In this document: positions 1-6,064 of the stretch, piece after piece
How positions within the stretch are numbered: position 1 is the stretch's first letter
How the letters are laid out: the number at the start of each line of letters is the position of its first letter
Assembly: GCA_945952425.1 (NCBI GenBank)
Contig: CAMFIX010000093.1
Span: 1 to 9,079 of the forward strand
DNA from: an uncultured Pseudorhodobacter sp.
GTDB lineage: Bacteria; Pseudomonadota; Alphaproteobacteria; Rhodobacterales; Rhodobacteraceae
Reading direction: 5' to 3'
Length of the DNA: 9,079 bases
Notes under the pieces: model-generated
The model's input: the letters and a program-made list of their open reading frames with translations, nothing else
Databases searched by the model: none
Told to the model about the DNA's origin: nothing
Program-made: the position numbers and the translations under genes

Positions 1-165
1 GTTGATGTCGGTGATCACGATATCGGGCCGCACCTGGGCATACCGCTCCACCCCGTCGACGCCATCCACGGCCGAGGTATAGTCGAAGCCCGCCTCTTCC
101 ATGACGCTGCGCAACAGCTCGCGGATCGTCTTGGAATCGTCGATGGCAAGAACTTTCAAAGTCAT
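1..165 (-). CDS. cheY: CheY-like response regulator, N-terminal part (cut by window edge)
   Basis: The first 55 residues of a single-domain receiver protein are visible, reading leftwards and running off the window. The start MTLKVLAIDDSKTIRELL is typical of chemotaxis CheY. The acidic pair is D9/D10, followed by S-K-T, and the phospho-acceptor aspartate is D53 in the VITDIN motif just before the edge. In the family, CheA phosphorylates this Asp and phospho-CheY binds the flagellar motor switch or acts as a phosphate sink. Its ATG overlaps the stop of the upstream STAS gene as ATGA (162-165), so the two are probably translationally coupled and part of a chemotaxis operon whose remainder lies outside the window. 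The CheY family call is firm. Which CheY paralogue this is, and whether an output domain follows, cannot be seen. Confidence 0.85.
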   Translation of the reverse strand, partial: MTLKVLAIDDSKTIRELLRSVMEEAGFDYTSAVDGVDGVERYAQVRPDIVITDIN

Positions 166-455
166 TTCAGTCCACTCCAGCCAGTGTTGTCAGCGGTCAG
201 CCCCAGACGGGCAAAGTCCTGGACGAGCCGGGGCGGCAGGTCGGACACGTCGAACCCCAGATCATGACCCTTCCAGGCGCGGGATGCGGTCAGAAGCACC
301 TGCAACACACGGGAATCGGGGCGTTTCTGATGGCGCATCGAGATGCGGACCGCGTGATCCCGGTGGCCCTGCAGGAAGGTCATCAGCGGGTCGGAGGGCG
401 TGATGCTCATCCGGTCCTCGGGTTCGAAAGTCTTCCAGTCATGCGGCATGGGCAT
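162..455 (-). CDS. Small STAS-domain protein upstream of cheY
   Basis: This is a protein of about 97 residues with no signal peptide or membrane segment. The C-terminal half matches the pattern of STAS-domain proteins linked to alphaproteobacterial chemotaxis operons. The helix RVLQVLLTASRAWKGHDLGF (residues 49-68) corresponds to the helix after the STAS phosphorylation loop, with S48 at about the position of the regulatory serine of SpoIIAA-like proteins, and ends in the ARLGL motif (82-86). The N-terminal beta strands are short and poorly conserved in appearance. STAS proteins act by protein-protein binding; the partner here is unknown. Start choice: ATG at 455 gives 97 residues, but the second ATG (447-449) has GAGAG six bases upstream, so a 95-residue product from 449 is equally or more likely. 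The stop overlaps the cheY start by 4 bases. Confidence 0.7.
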   Translation of the reverse strand: MPMPHDWKTFEPEDRMSITPSDPLMTFLQGHRDHAVRISMRHQKRPDSRVLQVLLTASRAWKGHDLGFDVSDLPPRLVQDFARLGLTADNTGWSGLK

Positions 456-480
456 CTCTCATGACGAATCAACGAAGGGT

Positions 481-516
481 TCAGGCACAAGTCCCGGAGC
501 CTTCCGGGCTTCCCAT
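481..516 (-). CDS. Putative 11-codon leader ORF before the STAS gene
   Basis: An ATG at 514-516 is preceded by a perfect GGAGGT Shine-Dalgarno (524-529) at 7 bases spacing, stronger than that of the annotated STAS gene. It encodes only MGSPEGSGTCA and stops at 481-483, about 26 bases before the STAS start and in a different frame. A 6-bp hairpin (493-498 with 503-508, loop GCCT) lies within it. It could be a leader peptide whose translation controls the STAS-cheY message, or simply a chance ORF in the 5' untranslated region. There is no run of one amino acid, so it is not a classical attenuation peptide. Confidence 0.3.
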   Translation of the reverse strand: MGSPEGSGTCA

Positions 517-543
517 CGAATAGACCTCCGCACTTAATTTTTG

Positions 544-555
544 GTTTCGCGAAAC
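544..555. promoter_or_regulatory. 12-bp perfect palindrome GTTTCGCGAAAC, possible operator
   Basis: GTTTCGCGAAAC is a perfect dyad in the 153-base spacer between the mannosidase and STAS genes, about 90 bases upstream of the STAS start on the minus strand and next to an A/T-rich stretch (532-543). Its place upstream of the leader ORF would suit a repressor or activator site for the STAS-cheY transcript. No convincing -35/-10 pair could be fixed around it, and it may also simply be part of the tail of the neighbouring terminator. Regulator unknown. Confidence 0.25.
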
Positions 556-560
556 AAGAA

Positions 561-585
561 GGCGCCGCGATTGGCTCGCGGCGCC
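561..585 (-). terminator. Hairpin terminator of the alpha-mannosidase gene
   Basis: GGCGCCGCGA (561-570) and TCGCGGCGCC (576-585) form a perfect 10-bp stem with a five-base loop. On the minus strand the hairpin lies 23 bases after the mannosidase stop codon and is followed by TTCTTGTTT, a moderately T-rich tail, so it reads as an intrinsic terminator for the leftward transcript. It also insulates the STAS-cheY genes, which are transcribed in the same direction. Confidence 0.8.
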
Positions 586-608
586 TCGGTCGTCGGGGGA
601 AAGCGGGC

Positions 609-3600
609 TCAGCGCCGCGTCAGGCGCAGGCTTTGCAGTTGGAACGGGCCGAGATCGCCCTGGGCGGTGGGCTCTTCCAGAATGGTGACGGCGCCCTCGA
701 CCTGCCAGCCTTCGGCCAGCCGCAGGCGCGGCGCAACGCGGGCGCCGCCGGGCTCGTAAACCCGCAAGATCAGGGAATCATTGGATTCCGCCGGTTTCAG
801 CCCCGACAGTGCAACGCGCCCCTGCACCGCAACCCCCTGCCATTGCCCGGGCGTCACGCCAGCCAGAATCACCGGCAGAGGCTGGTTCAGATCCTGCGCC
901 TCGGGCAGCACGCTGTCCTCCCAATCGCCGGAAAACGGCATCAGCGCATAGGTGAAGGCCTGGGCGCCCTCGTCGGCCAAGAGATCGGGATAAACCGGGG
1001 AGCGCAAAAGACTTAGCCCGATTTCATTGCCCCGGACATGGTGCCCATACTTGCCGTCGTTCAGCAGGGCCACGCCGAAACCGCGCTCTTGCATCAGGGC
1101 GAATCGATGCGCAGCGACCTCGAATTTCGCGGCATCCTGCGGGGTGTTGCGATGGGTCGGCCTGGCGATGACGCCAAGCGCGCATTCGAAGAGCGCCTCA
1201 CTGGCATGGATCGCCAAAGGTGTAAGTGATTTCAAAAGGATACGTCGGTCGTGCCAGTCAATCTCGGTCCGGATGTCCAGCCGTGGGGCGTTCGACCACA
1301 GCCGCAGATGCTGCGTGATCGTCGAGGCGCCGAAGCGGCGTTTGACGGTGACGGCGGCGCGATGCGGGCCGGTTTCGCTGACCTCGATGCTCTCGGCCAG
1401 CAATTCCCGACCATTTTCAGCATAATCCTCCTCGATGTCCCAGGCGTCGAAAAACCGCGGCTTGTCGACATAGGCCCAGATCTGGTTGCCGCGACCGGCC
1501 AGAGCCTCGCGGCCATTCCGCTTGTCGATCAACGACTTGAGCGTACCATCCGCGGCGATCTCGACCCGCAGGAAGGCGTTTTCCAGATGGGTCTGCGACA
1601 CGGAAAGCGGACCCGGCGCGGGCAGACGCTCGCGGGCGGTGGTCGATAGGCCGGGCAAAACCTCGGGCGCAGAAAGCAGGTGGCCGTCGGCGCTGGGCTG
1701 GCTGCCGGCAAGAGGCTCCGCCAGGGTCAGACGCAGCGGCCGCGGCTGCAGGTCGGGATTGACCGCGACAAAGCCGTGGTGAGGGCCGGAATGATGGGCA
1801 GCGAGCGTTGCAAGTGACTGATCCTGAAGCTCTTTCCCCTTTGCGACAACCTCGGATAGTTCGGCCTCCGCGGTTTCGTAAACCTGGCGGATGGACGAGC
1901 CCGGAAGGATATCGTGGAACTCGTTACGAAGAAGTTGATGCCAAAGCTGCGGAATCGGCTGCGGCGTCGGATGCCCGCGCAAGGCGGTCAGTGCGCCCAG
2001 CACTTCCGCGGTCACCAAGGCACGCTCGCCCCGGCGGTGCAGATACTTCGTCCGCCCTTGGGTCGTCAGCGTACCGCGATGATATTCCAGGTAAATCTCT
2101 CCAACCCACTTCGGCGGCGCCTTGGGAGAGAGGCTGGAAAACCAGTCGCTGACATGGACGTGACGCATCTTCGGCACGACTGGAAAATCGGCGAGCTGGC
2201 GGATGCGCAGCAGCTGTTCCTCTGTCGGCCCGCCACCCCCATCGCCATGCCCATAGCAAAGCAGCGATTCGCCGGTGCTTTCACGGTCGATGAAGTTCCG
2301 CCAGGTCTCGATGGCGGCGCGCGGACCGATTTCGGCATTGTAACCATTGGCCGGATTGTCGAAGGTGTGCATCAGCACTTCTGACCCATCCAACCCCTGC
2401 CAGTGGAACAGATCATGCGGCAGGCGGTGCCGTTCGGACCAGTTGGTCTTGATCGTGAAGACCGCGCGCATCCCGGCTTGGGTGAGGATCTGCGGCAGGG
2501 CCGGGCTGAAGCCGAAAGTGTCGGGCAGCCAGGCGACCACCGATTTCGTGCCGAAGAGTTTCTGGAAATAGGAATTCCCGTAAAGCACTTGTCGGATCAG
2601 ACTCTCGCCGCAGGGCATGTTGGTGTCCGGCTCCACCCACATGCCGCCGATCGGCTCCCACTGGCCTTTCGCGACCAGGGCCTTGATCGTCTCCAGCAGC
2701 TGGGGATCGTCCTGACCGACGAAATCGTAAAGCTGCGCGGTCGAGTGGTTGAAGCGGAACTCGGGGAAGGCCTTGGCCAATTGGGTCGCGGTATGGAAGG
2801 TTCGCAGACCTTTCCGCCGGGTTTCCTCCATCGGCCACAGCCAGGCGAGGTCGATATGCGCGTGTCCGGTCAGCGCCACTGACCCTTCAGGCGGGAAGCG
2901 ATTCTGCAGCGCGCGCAGCCCGTCGCGCAGATGGTCCCGCGCCGTGACGATGCTTTGGCGCGTGGTTTCGGGCAGCGGCGCCTGGGGGCCAGAGAGGTCG
3001 GGAAGGGTCCAGATCTCTTGCGTTTCGGCGGTATTTCGAATGCGACGCAAATAAGCCTGCGTCTCGGTCGGCCAGTCCAACAGGTGAAAACTGGCCTCGG
3101 CCAGCGACATGATGGGGTCGCAAACGGCATGCGGGGCGGAGTGGTCCGGATGCGGCCGCCGCGGGAACCAGTTCGGCACGCCCCAGCCCTCGACCTCATG
3201 CCCGCCAAGAACGCGCGTCAATTCAACGACTTGGCGCAGCATCAGGATATAGCCGGCAAGGTCTTCCTCGATCCAGACCACCTCGGCACGGGTCAGCGCG
3301 GCCTTGGCGGGAACCCCCTGCTCCAGCCGCGCGACGCAATCGGCCTCGACCCGAAAACGCCGGCCGGGCAGCGGAAAACTCTGGTGCGGCGGGTTCAGAC
3401 CGTGGCTCTCGACCGTGTCGCCGATCAGCCGCAACAGCCCTTCGCCGCCGAGCCAAAGCTGCAGACGGCACGCCGCAAGCGGCCAATGGTCGGGCAGCGA
3501 AACCTCGGGATGGGCAAAGCGGCGGGGCGTGCCGTCCTCCTGCCAGGCGGCGCCCATGGGCAGGGAAACCCCGTCGAGCGTCCAGGTCGAGAGCGGCAGG

Positions 3601-3680
3601 CTCTCTCGCGCAACCCATTGATCCAGCTCGACAAGTCTTTTGTTCATGCGCCGGATGCGCATCTCTAGCGGCAGTGGCAT
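609..3680 (-). CDS. Alpha-mannosidase, glycoside hydrolase family 38
   Basis: This 1023-residue protein has the full architecture of large cytoplasmic GH38 alpha-mannosidases, which remove terminal alpha-mannosyl residues with retention of configuration using a bound zinc ion. An N-terminal accessory region (about 1-265) is followed by the catalytic domain. That domain holds TGHAHIDLAWLWP (271-283; expected zinc ligands H275 and D277), WLPDTFGFSPALPQIL (384-399; nucleophile and zinc ligand D387) and YGHGDGG (476-482; expected zinc ligand H478). The middle helical domain includes RNEFHDILPGSSI (585-597), and a beta-rich C-terminal domain follows from about 680. No signal peptide is present, so it should act inside the cell on imported or internally made mannosides. 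The start at 3680 has GGGAGGAAT just upstream. It is transcribed 60 bases after petR with no strong terminator between, so co-transcription is plausible. Exact linkage preference is not evident. Confidence 0.93.
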   Translation of the reverse strand: MPLPLEMRIRRMNKRLVELDQWVARESLPLSTWTLDGVSLPMGAAWQEDGTPRRFAHPEVSLPDHWPLAACRLQLWLGGEGLLRLIGDTVESHGLNPPHQSFPLPGRRFRVEADCVARLEQGVPAKAALTRAEVVWIEEDLAGYILMLRQVVELTRVLGGHEVEGWGVPNWFPRRPHPDHSAPHAVCDPIMSLAEASFHLLDWPTETQAYLRRIRNTAETQEIWTLPDLSGPQAPLPETTRQSIVTARDHLRDGLRALQNRFPPEGSVALTGHAHIDLAWLWPMEETRRKGLRTFHTATQLAKAFPEFRFNHSTAQLYDFVGQDDPQLLETIKALVAKGQWEPIGGMWVEPDTNMPCGESLIRQVLYGNSYFQKLFGTKSVVAWLPDTFGFSPALPQILTQAGMRAVFTIKTNWSERHRLPHDLFHWQGLDGSEVLMHTFDNPANGYNAEIGPRAAIETWRNFIDRESTGESLLCYGHGDGGGGPTEEQLLRIRQLADFPVVPKMRHVHVSDWFSSLSPKAPPKWVGEIYLEYHRGTLTTQGRTKYLHRRGERALVTAEVLGALTALRGHPTPQPIPQLWHQLLRNEFHDILPGSSIRQVYETAEAELSEVVAKGKELQDQSLATLAAHHSGPHHGFVAVNPDLQPRPLRLTLAEPLAGSQPSADGHLLSAPEVLPGLSTTARERLPAPGPLSVSQTHLENAFLRVEIAADGTLKSLIDKRNGREALAGRGNQIWAYVDKPRFFDAWDIEEDYAENGRELLAESIEVSETGPHRAAVTVKRRFGASTITQHLRLWSNAPRLDIRTEIDWHDRRILLKSLTPLAIHASEALFECALGVIARPTHRNTPQDAAKFEVAAHRFALMQERGFGVALLNDGKYGHHVRGNEIGLSLLRSPVYPDLLADEGAQAFTYALMPFSGDWEDSVLPEAQDLNQPLPVILAGVTPGQWQGVAVQGRVALSGLKPAESNDSLILRVYEPGGARVAPRLRLAEGWQVEGAVTILEEPTAQGDLGPFQLQSLRLTRR

Positions 3681-3740
3681 GATTCCTCCCGAACCCTTGC
3701 CGAGAGGATGGCAACCGGCCGGAAGACTGTCCAGACGCGA

Positions 3741-4430
3741 TCAGTCGGGTTGCAGCATATAGCCTTCGCCGCGCACGGTTTGCAGGTAGCGCGGCTGGCG
3801 CGGGTCATCCTCGATCTTGCGCCGCAGCCGGGTGATCTGCACGTCGACCGCGCGATCGCCGCCAGCCTCGCCCTCGTCGCCCGAGAGTTTTTCGCGCGGC
3901 ACGGGGGCGCCGGGCGTCGCGGCGAAGATGCGCATCAGCTGCGCCTCGGTCGCGGTCAGGCGGATCAGCTCGTCGCCGCGCCACAATTCGCCGCGCTCCG
4001 GATCATAGCGGAAGGGCCCGAGCGAGAGGTGGCGGCTGGCGGGTTCGGGCGGGCGTACCTGCGGAACGCGCCGCAGAATCGCATTGATTCGCAGCAAAAG
4101 TTCCTTTGGCTCGAAGGGCTTAACCAGGTAGTCATCGGCACCGGCCTCCAACCCCTCGATCCGGTTCTGGCTTTCGCCGCGCGCCGTCAGCAAGAGGATC
4201 GGCACCGCCAGCCGGGCGCGCAACTCGCGGGTGAAGGTGATCCCGTCCATGCCCGGCATCATCACGTCCAGCACCAGCATGTCGAAATCCAGGCCCCCCA
4301 TCAGCCGACGGGCCTGGTCGGCATCGCGCGCGGTCGTCACGAGATAACCGTTGCGCATCAAGAACTTCTGCAGCAAACCGCGGATGCGCTCGTCATCGTC
4401 GACGATCAGAAGATGCGCGTCTGGCGTCAT
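3741..4430 (-). CDS. petR: OmpR-family response regulator PetR
   Basis: This 229-residue two-component response regulator has a receiver domain (about 6-120) with acidic residues D11-D13, phospho-acceptor D55 in the LVLDVMMPGMDG motif, T82 and K104 in LVKPF. A winged-helix OmpR/PhoB DNA-binding domain follows (about 135-227), ending in RGEGYMLQP. Length and wording match PetR of Rhodobacter capsulatus, described with petP just upstream of the petABC cytochrome bc1 genes. The start overlaps the petP stop as ATGA (4427-4430), indicating coupled translation. No sensor kinase gene is adjacent, so the cognate kinase must be elsewhere. The genes downstream here are not petABC but an alpha-mannosidase. 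The family is certain; the petR name rests on recognised similarity plus the petP neighbour. Confidence 0.9.
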   Translation of the reverse strand: MTPDAHLLIVDDDERIRGLLQKFLMRNGYLVTTARDADQARRLMGGLDFDMLVLDVMMPGMDGITFTRELRARLAVPILLLTARGESQNRIEGLEAGADDYLVKPFEPKELLLRINAILRRVPQVRPPEPASRHLSLGPFRYDPERGELWRGDELIRLTATEAQLMRIFAATPGAPVPREKLSGDEGEAGGDRAVDVQITRLRRKIEDDPRQPRYLQTVRGEGYMLQPD

Positions 4431-4921
4431 TGGCCTTCCTCCCGCAGATATTGGCGCCGCATTTCCGGGTCCATCATCGCCTCCAAAACGGTGCGAAAGC
4501 CCTGAACCGCCTGCGGACCGGCGGCCCGGTAGGCTGCCCGCATCCGCGCGCGCTGCGCATCGGACAGGGCACGCTCCAAACCGGCGCCCTTTTCCGTCAG
4601 ATGCAACCGCCGTTCGCGCTTGTCGGTCTTGCCCACCCGCGCCTCGACCAGCCCGTCGTCGAACAAAGTCCTTAACACCCGGTTGAGACTTTGCTTCGTC
4701 ACCCCCAAAATCGCCAGCAAATTCGAAACGGTAAGCCCCGGCGTGCGGTTGATGAAATGGATCGCGCGGTGATGGGCGCGGCCGTAATCGAGCCCTTCGA
4801 GAATGCGGTCGGGATCGGCGGTAAAGCCGCGATAGGCAAAGAACATCGCCTCGATGCCTTTGCGCAGCTGCTCGTCGGTCAGGTACAGCAGGCTTTCGCC
4901 GCTGGGCGGGGTCTCGGCCAT
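4427..4921 (-). CDS. petP: MarR-family transcriptional regulator PetP
   Basis: This is a 164-residue protein with a MarR-type winged helix. The recognition region is about 62-87 (TVSNLLAILGVTKQSLNRVL) and the wing about 92-110, containing the charged KTDKRERRLHLTEKG hairpin typical of the family. The N-terminal LLYLTDEQLR and the MFFAYRGFTADPD segment (26-38) are what I recognise from PetP of Rhodobacter. MarR proteins bind palindromic operators as dimers and often respond to small molecules or oxidants. The ATG at 4921 has GGAGG (4928-4932) six bases upstream. The gene ends in an ATGA overlap with petR and is divergent from ilvE, sharing a 138-base promoter region. Its effector and target genes are unknown, but autoregulation and control of ilvE are both geometrically possible. 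Confidence 0.88.
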   Translation of the reverse strand: MAETPPSGESLLYLTDEQLRKGIEAMFFAYRGFTADPDRILEGLDYGRAHHRAIHFINRTPGLTVSNLLAILGVTKQSLNRVLRTLFDDGLVEARVGKTDKRERRLHLTEKGAGLERALSDAQRARMRAAYRAAGPQAVQGFRTVLEAMMDPEMRRQYLREEGQ

Positions 4922-4940
4922 CTTGGTCCTCCTCGCTCTG

Positions 4941-4969
4941 AATTTACGTCAGCCTTGTTGACATTCCAA
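4941..4969 (-). promoter_or_regulatory. Possible petP promoter
   Basis: Reading leftwards, TTGGAA (4964-4969) and TAAATT (4941-4946) are separated by 17 bases, each matching the sigma-70 consensus at four of six positions. The predicted start would fall near 4934, giving a very short leader that begins at the Shine-Dalgarno. That makes the assignment tentative. It abuts the rightward TTGACA of the ilvE side. Confidence 0.3.
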
Positions 4970-4986
4970 GACATAACTGTTAGCTC
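4958..4986 (+). promoter_or_regulatory. Possible ilvE promoter with perfect TTGACA -35
   Basis: TTGACA (4958-4963) is a perfect -35 hexamer on the ilvE side of the divergent region. The only -10 candidates at 16-17 bases are TTAGCT and TAGCTC, both weak. If used, transcription would start near 4992, leaving a leader of about 68 bases that contains the three palindromes listed separately. Confidence 0.35.
4960..4974. repeat. Direct repeat GACAT-N5-GACAT in the divergent promoter
   Basis: GACATTCCAAGACAT holds two GACAT copies exactly one helical turn (10 bases) apart. It overlaps the candidate -35 elements of both petP and ilvE. Tandem half-sites at this spacing are the usual DNA signature of OmpR-family response regulators, so it is a reasonable candidate PetR site, but five-base repeats are short enough to arise by chance. 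Confidence 0.3.
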
Positions 4987-4996
4987 AAACTCGATT

Positions 4997-5047
4997 TTGC
5001 GCAACATTATGTCCGATGTGGACCTATTGCGCGCAACTTTTGCAAAA
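4997..5047. promoter_or_regulatory. Cluster of three palindromes in the ilvE leader
   Basis: TTGCGCAA (4997-5004), TTGCGCGCAA (5027-5036) and TTTTGCAAAA (5038-5047) are all perfect dyads built on TTGC/GCAA arms. The first two are followed by C-A or C-T. Their centres are 31 and 11 bases apart, close to three turns and one turn, so all three present the same DNA face. The last ends three bases before the ilvE Shine-Dalgarno. This geometry suits cooperative binding of a dimeric repressor, with the petP product and an Lrp- or LacI-type protein as candidates; none is established. Confidence 0.4.
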
Positions 5048-5059
5048 CTGGAGGGTAAG

Positions 5060-5926
5060 ATGTCTGGATATGACGATCGCGACGGCCTGATCTGGATGGA
5101 TGGCAAGCTGGTGGAATGGCGTCAGGCCAATGTGCATATCCTGACGCATGCGCTGCATTATGCCAGCGCGGTCTTCGAGGGCGAGCGCTGCTACAACGGC
5201 AAAATCTTCAAATCGACCGAACATTCGCAGCGGCTGCTCTATTCGGGCGAGCTTCTGGACATGCCGATCCCCTACACGGTCGAAGAGATCAACAAGGCGA
5301 AGGACGAGGTTCTGAAGGCCAATGGGCTGACGGACGCCTATGTTCGCGCTTTGGCCTATCGCGGCGCGGGGCCGGAAATGGGCGTTGCGGCCTCGGCCAA
5401 CCCGGTGCGGCTGGCGATCGCCTGCTGGACCTGGGGCGCCTATTATGGCGACGCGAAGTTCAAAGGCGCGAAGCTGGACATCTCGAAGTGGAAGCGGCCC
5501 TCGCCGGAAACCATCCCTTCGGCGGCCAAGGCGAGCGGCCTTTACATGATCTGCACCATGTCCAAACACGCTGCCATGGCCAAGGGCTGCTCGGATGCGA
5601 TGATGTTCGACTATCGCGGCTATGTCGCGGAAGCCACTGGGGCGAATATCTTTTTCGTCAAGGACGGCGAAGTTCACACGCCCAAGGCCGACGCTTTCCT
5701 GAACGGGATCACGCGGCAGACCGTCATCGGGATGCTGAAGGACATGCAGATCAAGGTGCATGAGCGGCACATCCTGCCGGAAGAGTTGGAAGGGTTCGAG
5801 CAGTGCTGGTTGACCGGCACGGCGGCGGAGGTCACGCCGGTCGGCGAGATCGGGCCGTACAGCTTTGAAGTCGGCGATCTGACGCGGCGCGTGGCGACCG
5901 AATACGAAAAGCTGGTCCGTCTGTAA
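5060..5926 (+). CDS. ilvE: Branched-chain amino acid aminotransferase IlvE
   Basis: This 288-residue class IV PLP-dependent aminotransferase catalyses the last step of leucine, isoleucine and valine synthesis (and the first of their breakdown), exchanging the amino group with glutamate/2-oxoglutarate. The catalytic lysine is K157 in IPSAAKASGLY (152-162). The fold-type IV signature EATGANIFFV (191-200) and the cofactor phosphate-binding GTAAEVTPVG motif (253-262) are intact, and the length is normal for the family. The ATG at 5060 is preceded by GGAGGG (5050-5055) at four bases. An in-frame ATG at 5008-5010 would add 17 residues, but it lacks a ribosome site and overlaps the palindromes. Transcription is divergent from petP. 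A strong hairpin follows, so it is probably monocistronic. No branched-chain leader peptide is visible. Confidence 0.96.
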   Translation: MSGYDDRDGLIWMDGKLVEWRQANVHILTHALHYASAVFEGERCYNGKIFKSTEHSQRLLYSGELLDMPIPYTVEEINKAKDEVLKANGLTDAYVRALAYRGAGPEMGVAASANPVRLAIACWTWGAYYGDAKFKGAKLDISKWKRPSPETIPSAAKASGLYMICTMSKHAAMAKGCSDAMMFDYRGYVAEATGANIFFVKDGEVHTPKADAFLNGITRQTVIGMLKDMQIKVHERHILPEELEGFEQCWLTGTAAEVTPVGEIGPYSFEVGDLTRRVATEYEKLVRL

Positions 5927-5934
5927 CCGGGCGG

Positions 5935-5969
5935 GCCTTTGCCGGGGGGATCGACCCCCCGTCAAAGGC
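5935..5969 (+). terminator. Long hairpin after ilvE
   Basis: GCCTTTG (5935-5941) pairs with CAAAGGC (5963-5969) and CGGGGGG (5943-5949) with CCCCCCG (5955-5961), with a single C/T mismatch between the two helices and loop ATCGA. The stem begins nine bases after the ilvE stop. Only a short TTT follows, so release may be weak or factor-assisted, but this is the clear 3' boundary of ilvE. Confidence 0.75.
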
Positions 5970-5970
5970 T

Positions 5971-6012
5971 TTGGCGCTTGCGGAACGGGTGTGATAAAAT
6001 TTACTAAAATTT
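5971..6012 (+). promoter_or_regulatory. Probable promoter of the fusion gene with two AAATTT boxes
   Basis: TTGGCG (5971-5976) and TAAAAT (5995-6000; five of six matches to the -10 consensus) lie 18 bases apart. Overlapping the -10 and the start site, TAAAATTT occurs twice (5995-6002 and 6005-6012), its palindromic AAATTT core repeating at exactly 10 bases; a TTTACTAAA dyad sits between the cores. This A/T island stands out in the GC-rich context. An operator overlapping the -10 would suit repression, perhaps by a sugar-responsive regulator; no such gene is in the window. Confidence 0.45.
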
Positions 6013-6064
6013 CTTCACTCAGTGTCGGGCCACTGCTAGCATGCCAGCATCTAGGGAGGATCAC

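Noticed and set aside
2931..3668. A 245-codon plus-strand frame opposite the mannosidase N-terminus.
   Set aside because: Antisense to a conserved gene, no domain pattern and no ribosome site.
3681..3740. Possible terminator between petR and the mannosidase.
   Set aside because: Only two weak 5-bp stems (GACTG/CAGTC with a 12-base loop; TTGCC/GGCAA with an 8-base loop) and no T-tract, so not enough to call a terminator.
4691..5059. Upstream in-frame extension of ilvE (up to 123 extra residues).
   Set aside because: It overlaps petP on the other strand and runs through the divergent promoter region; the normal IlvE start with GGAGGG is at 5060.
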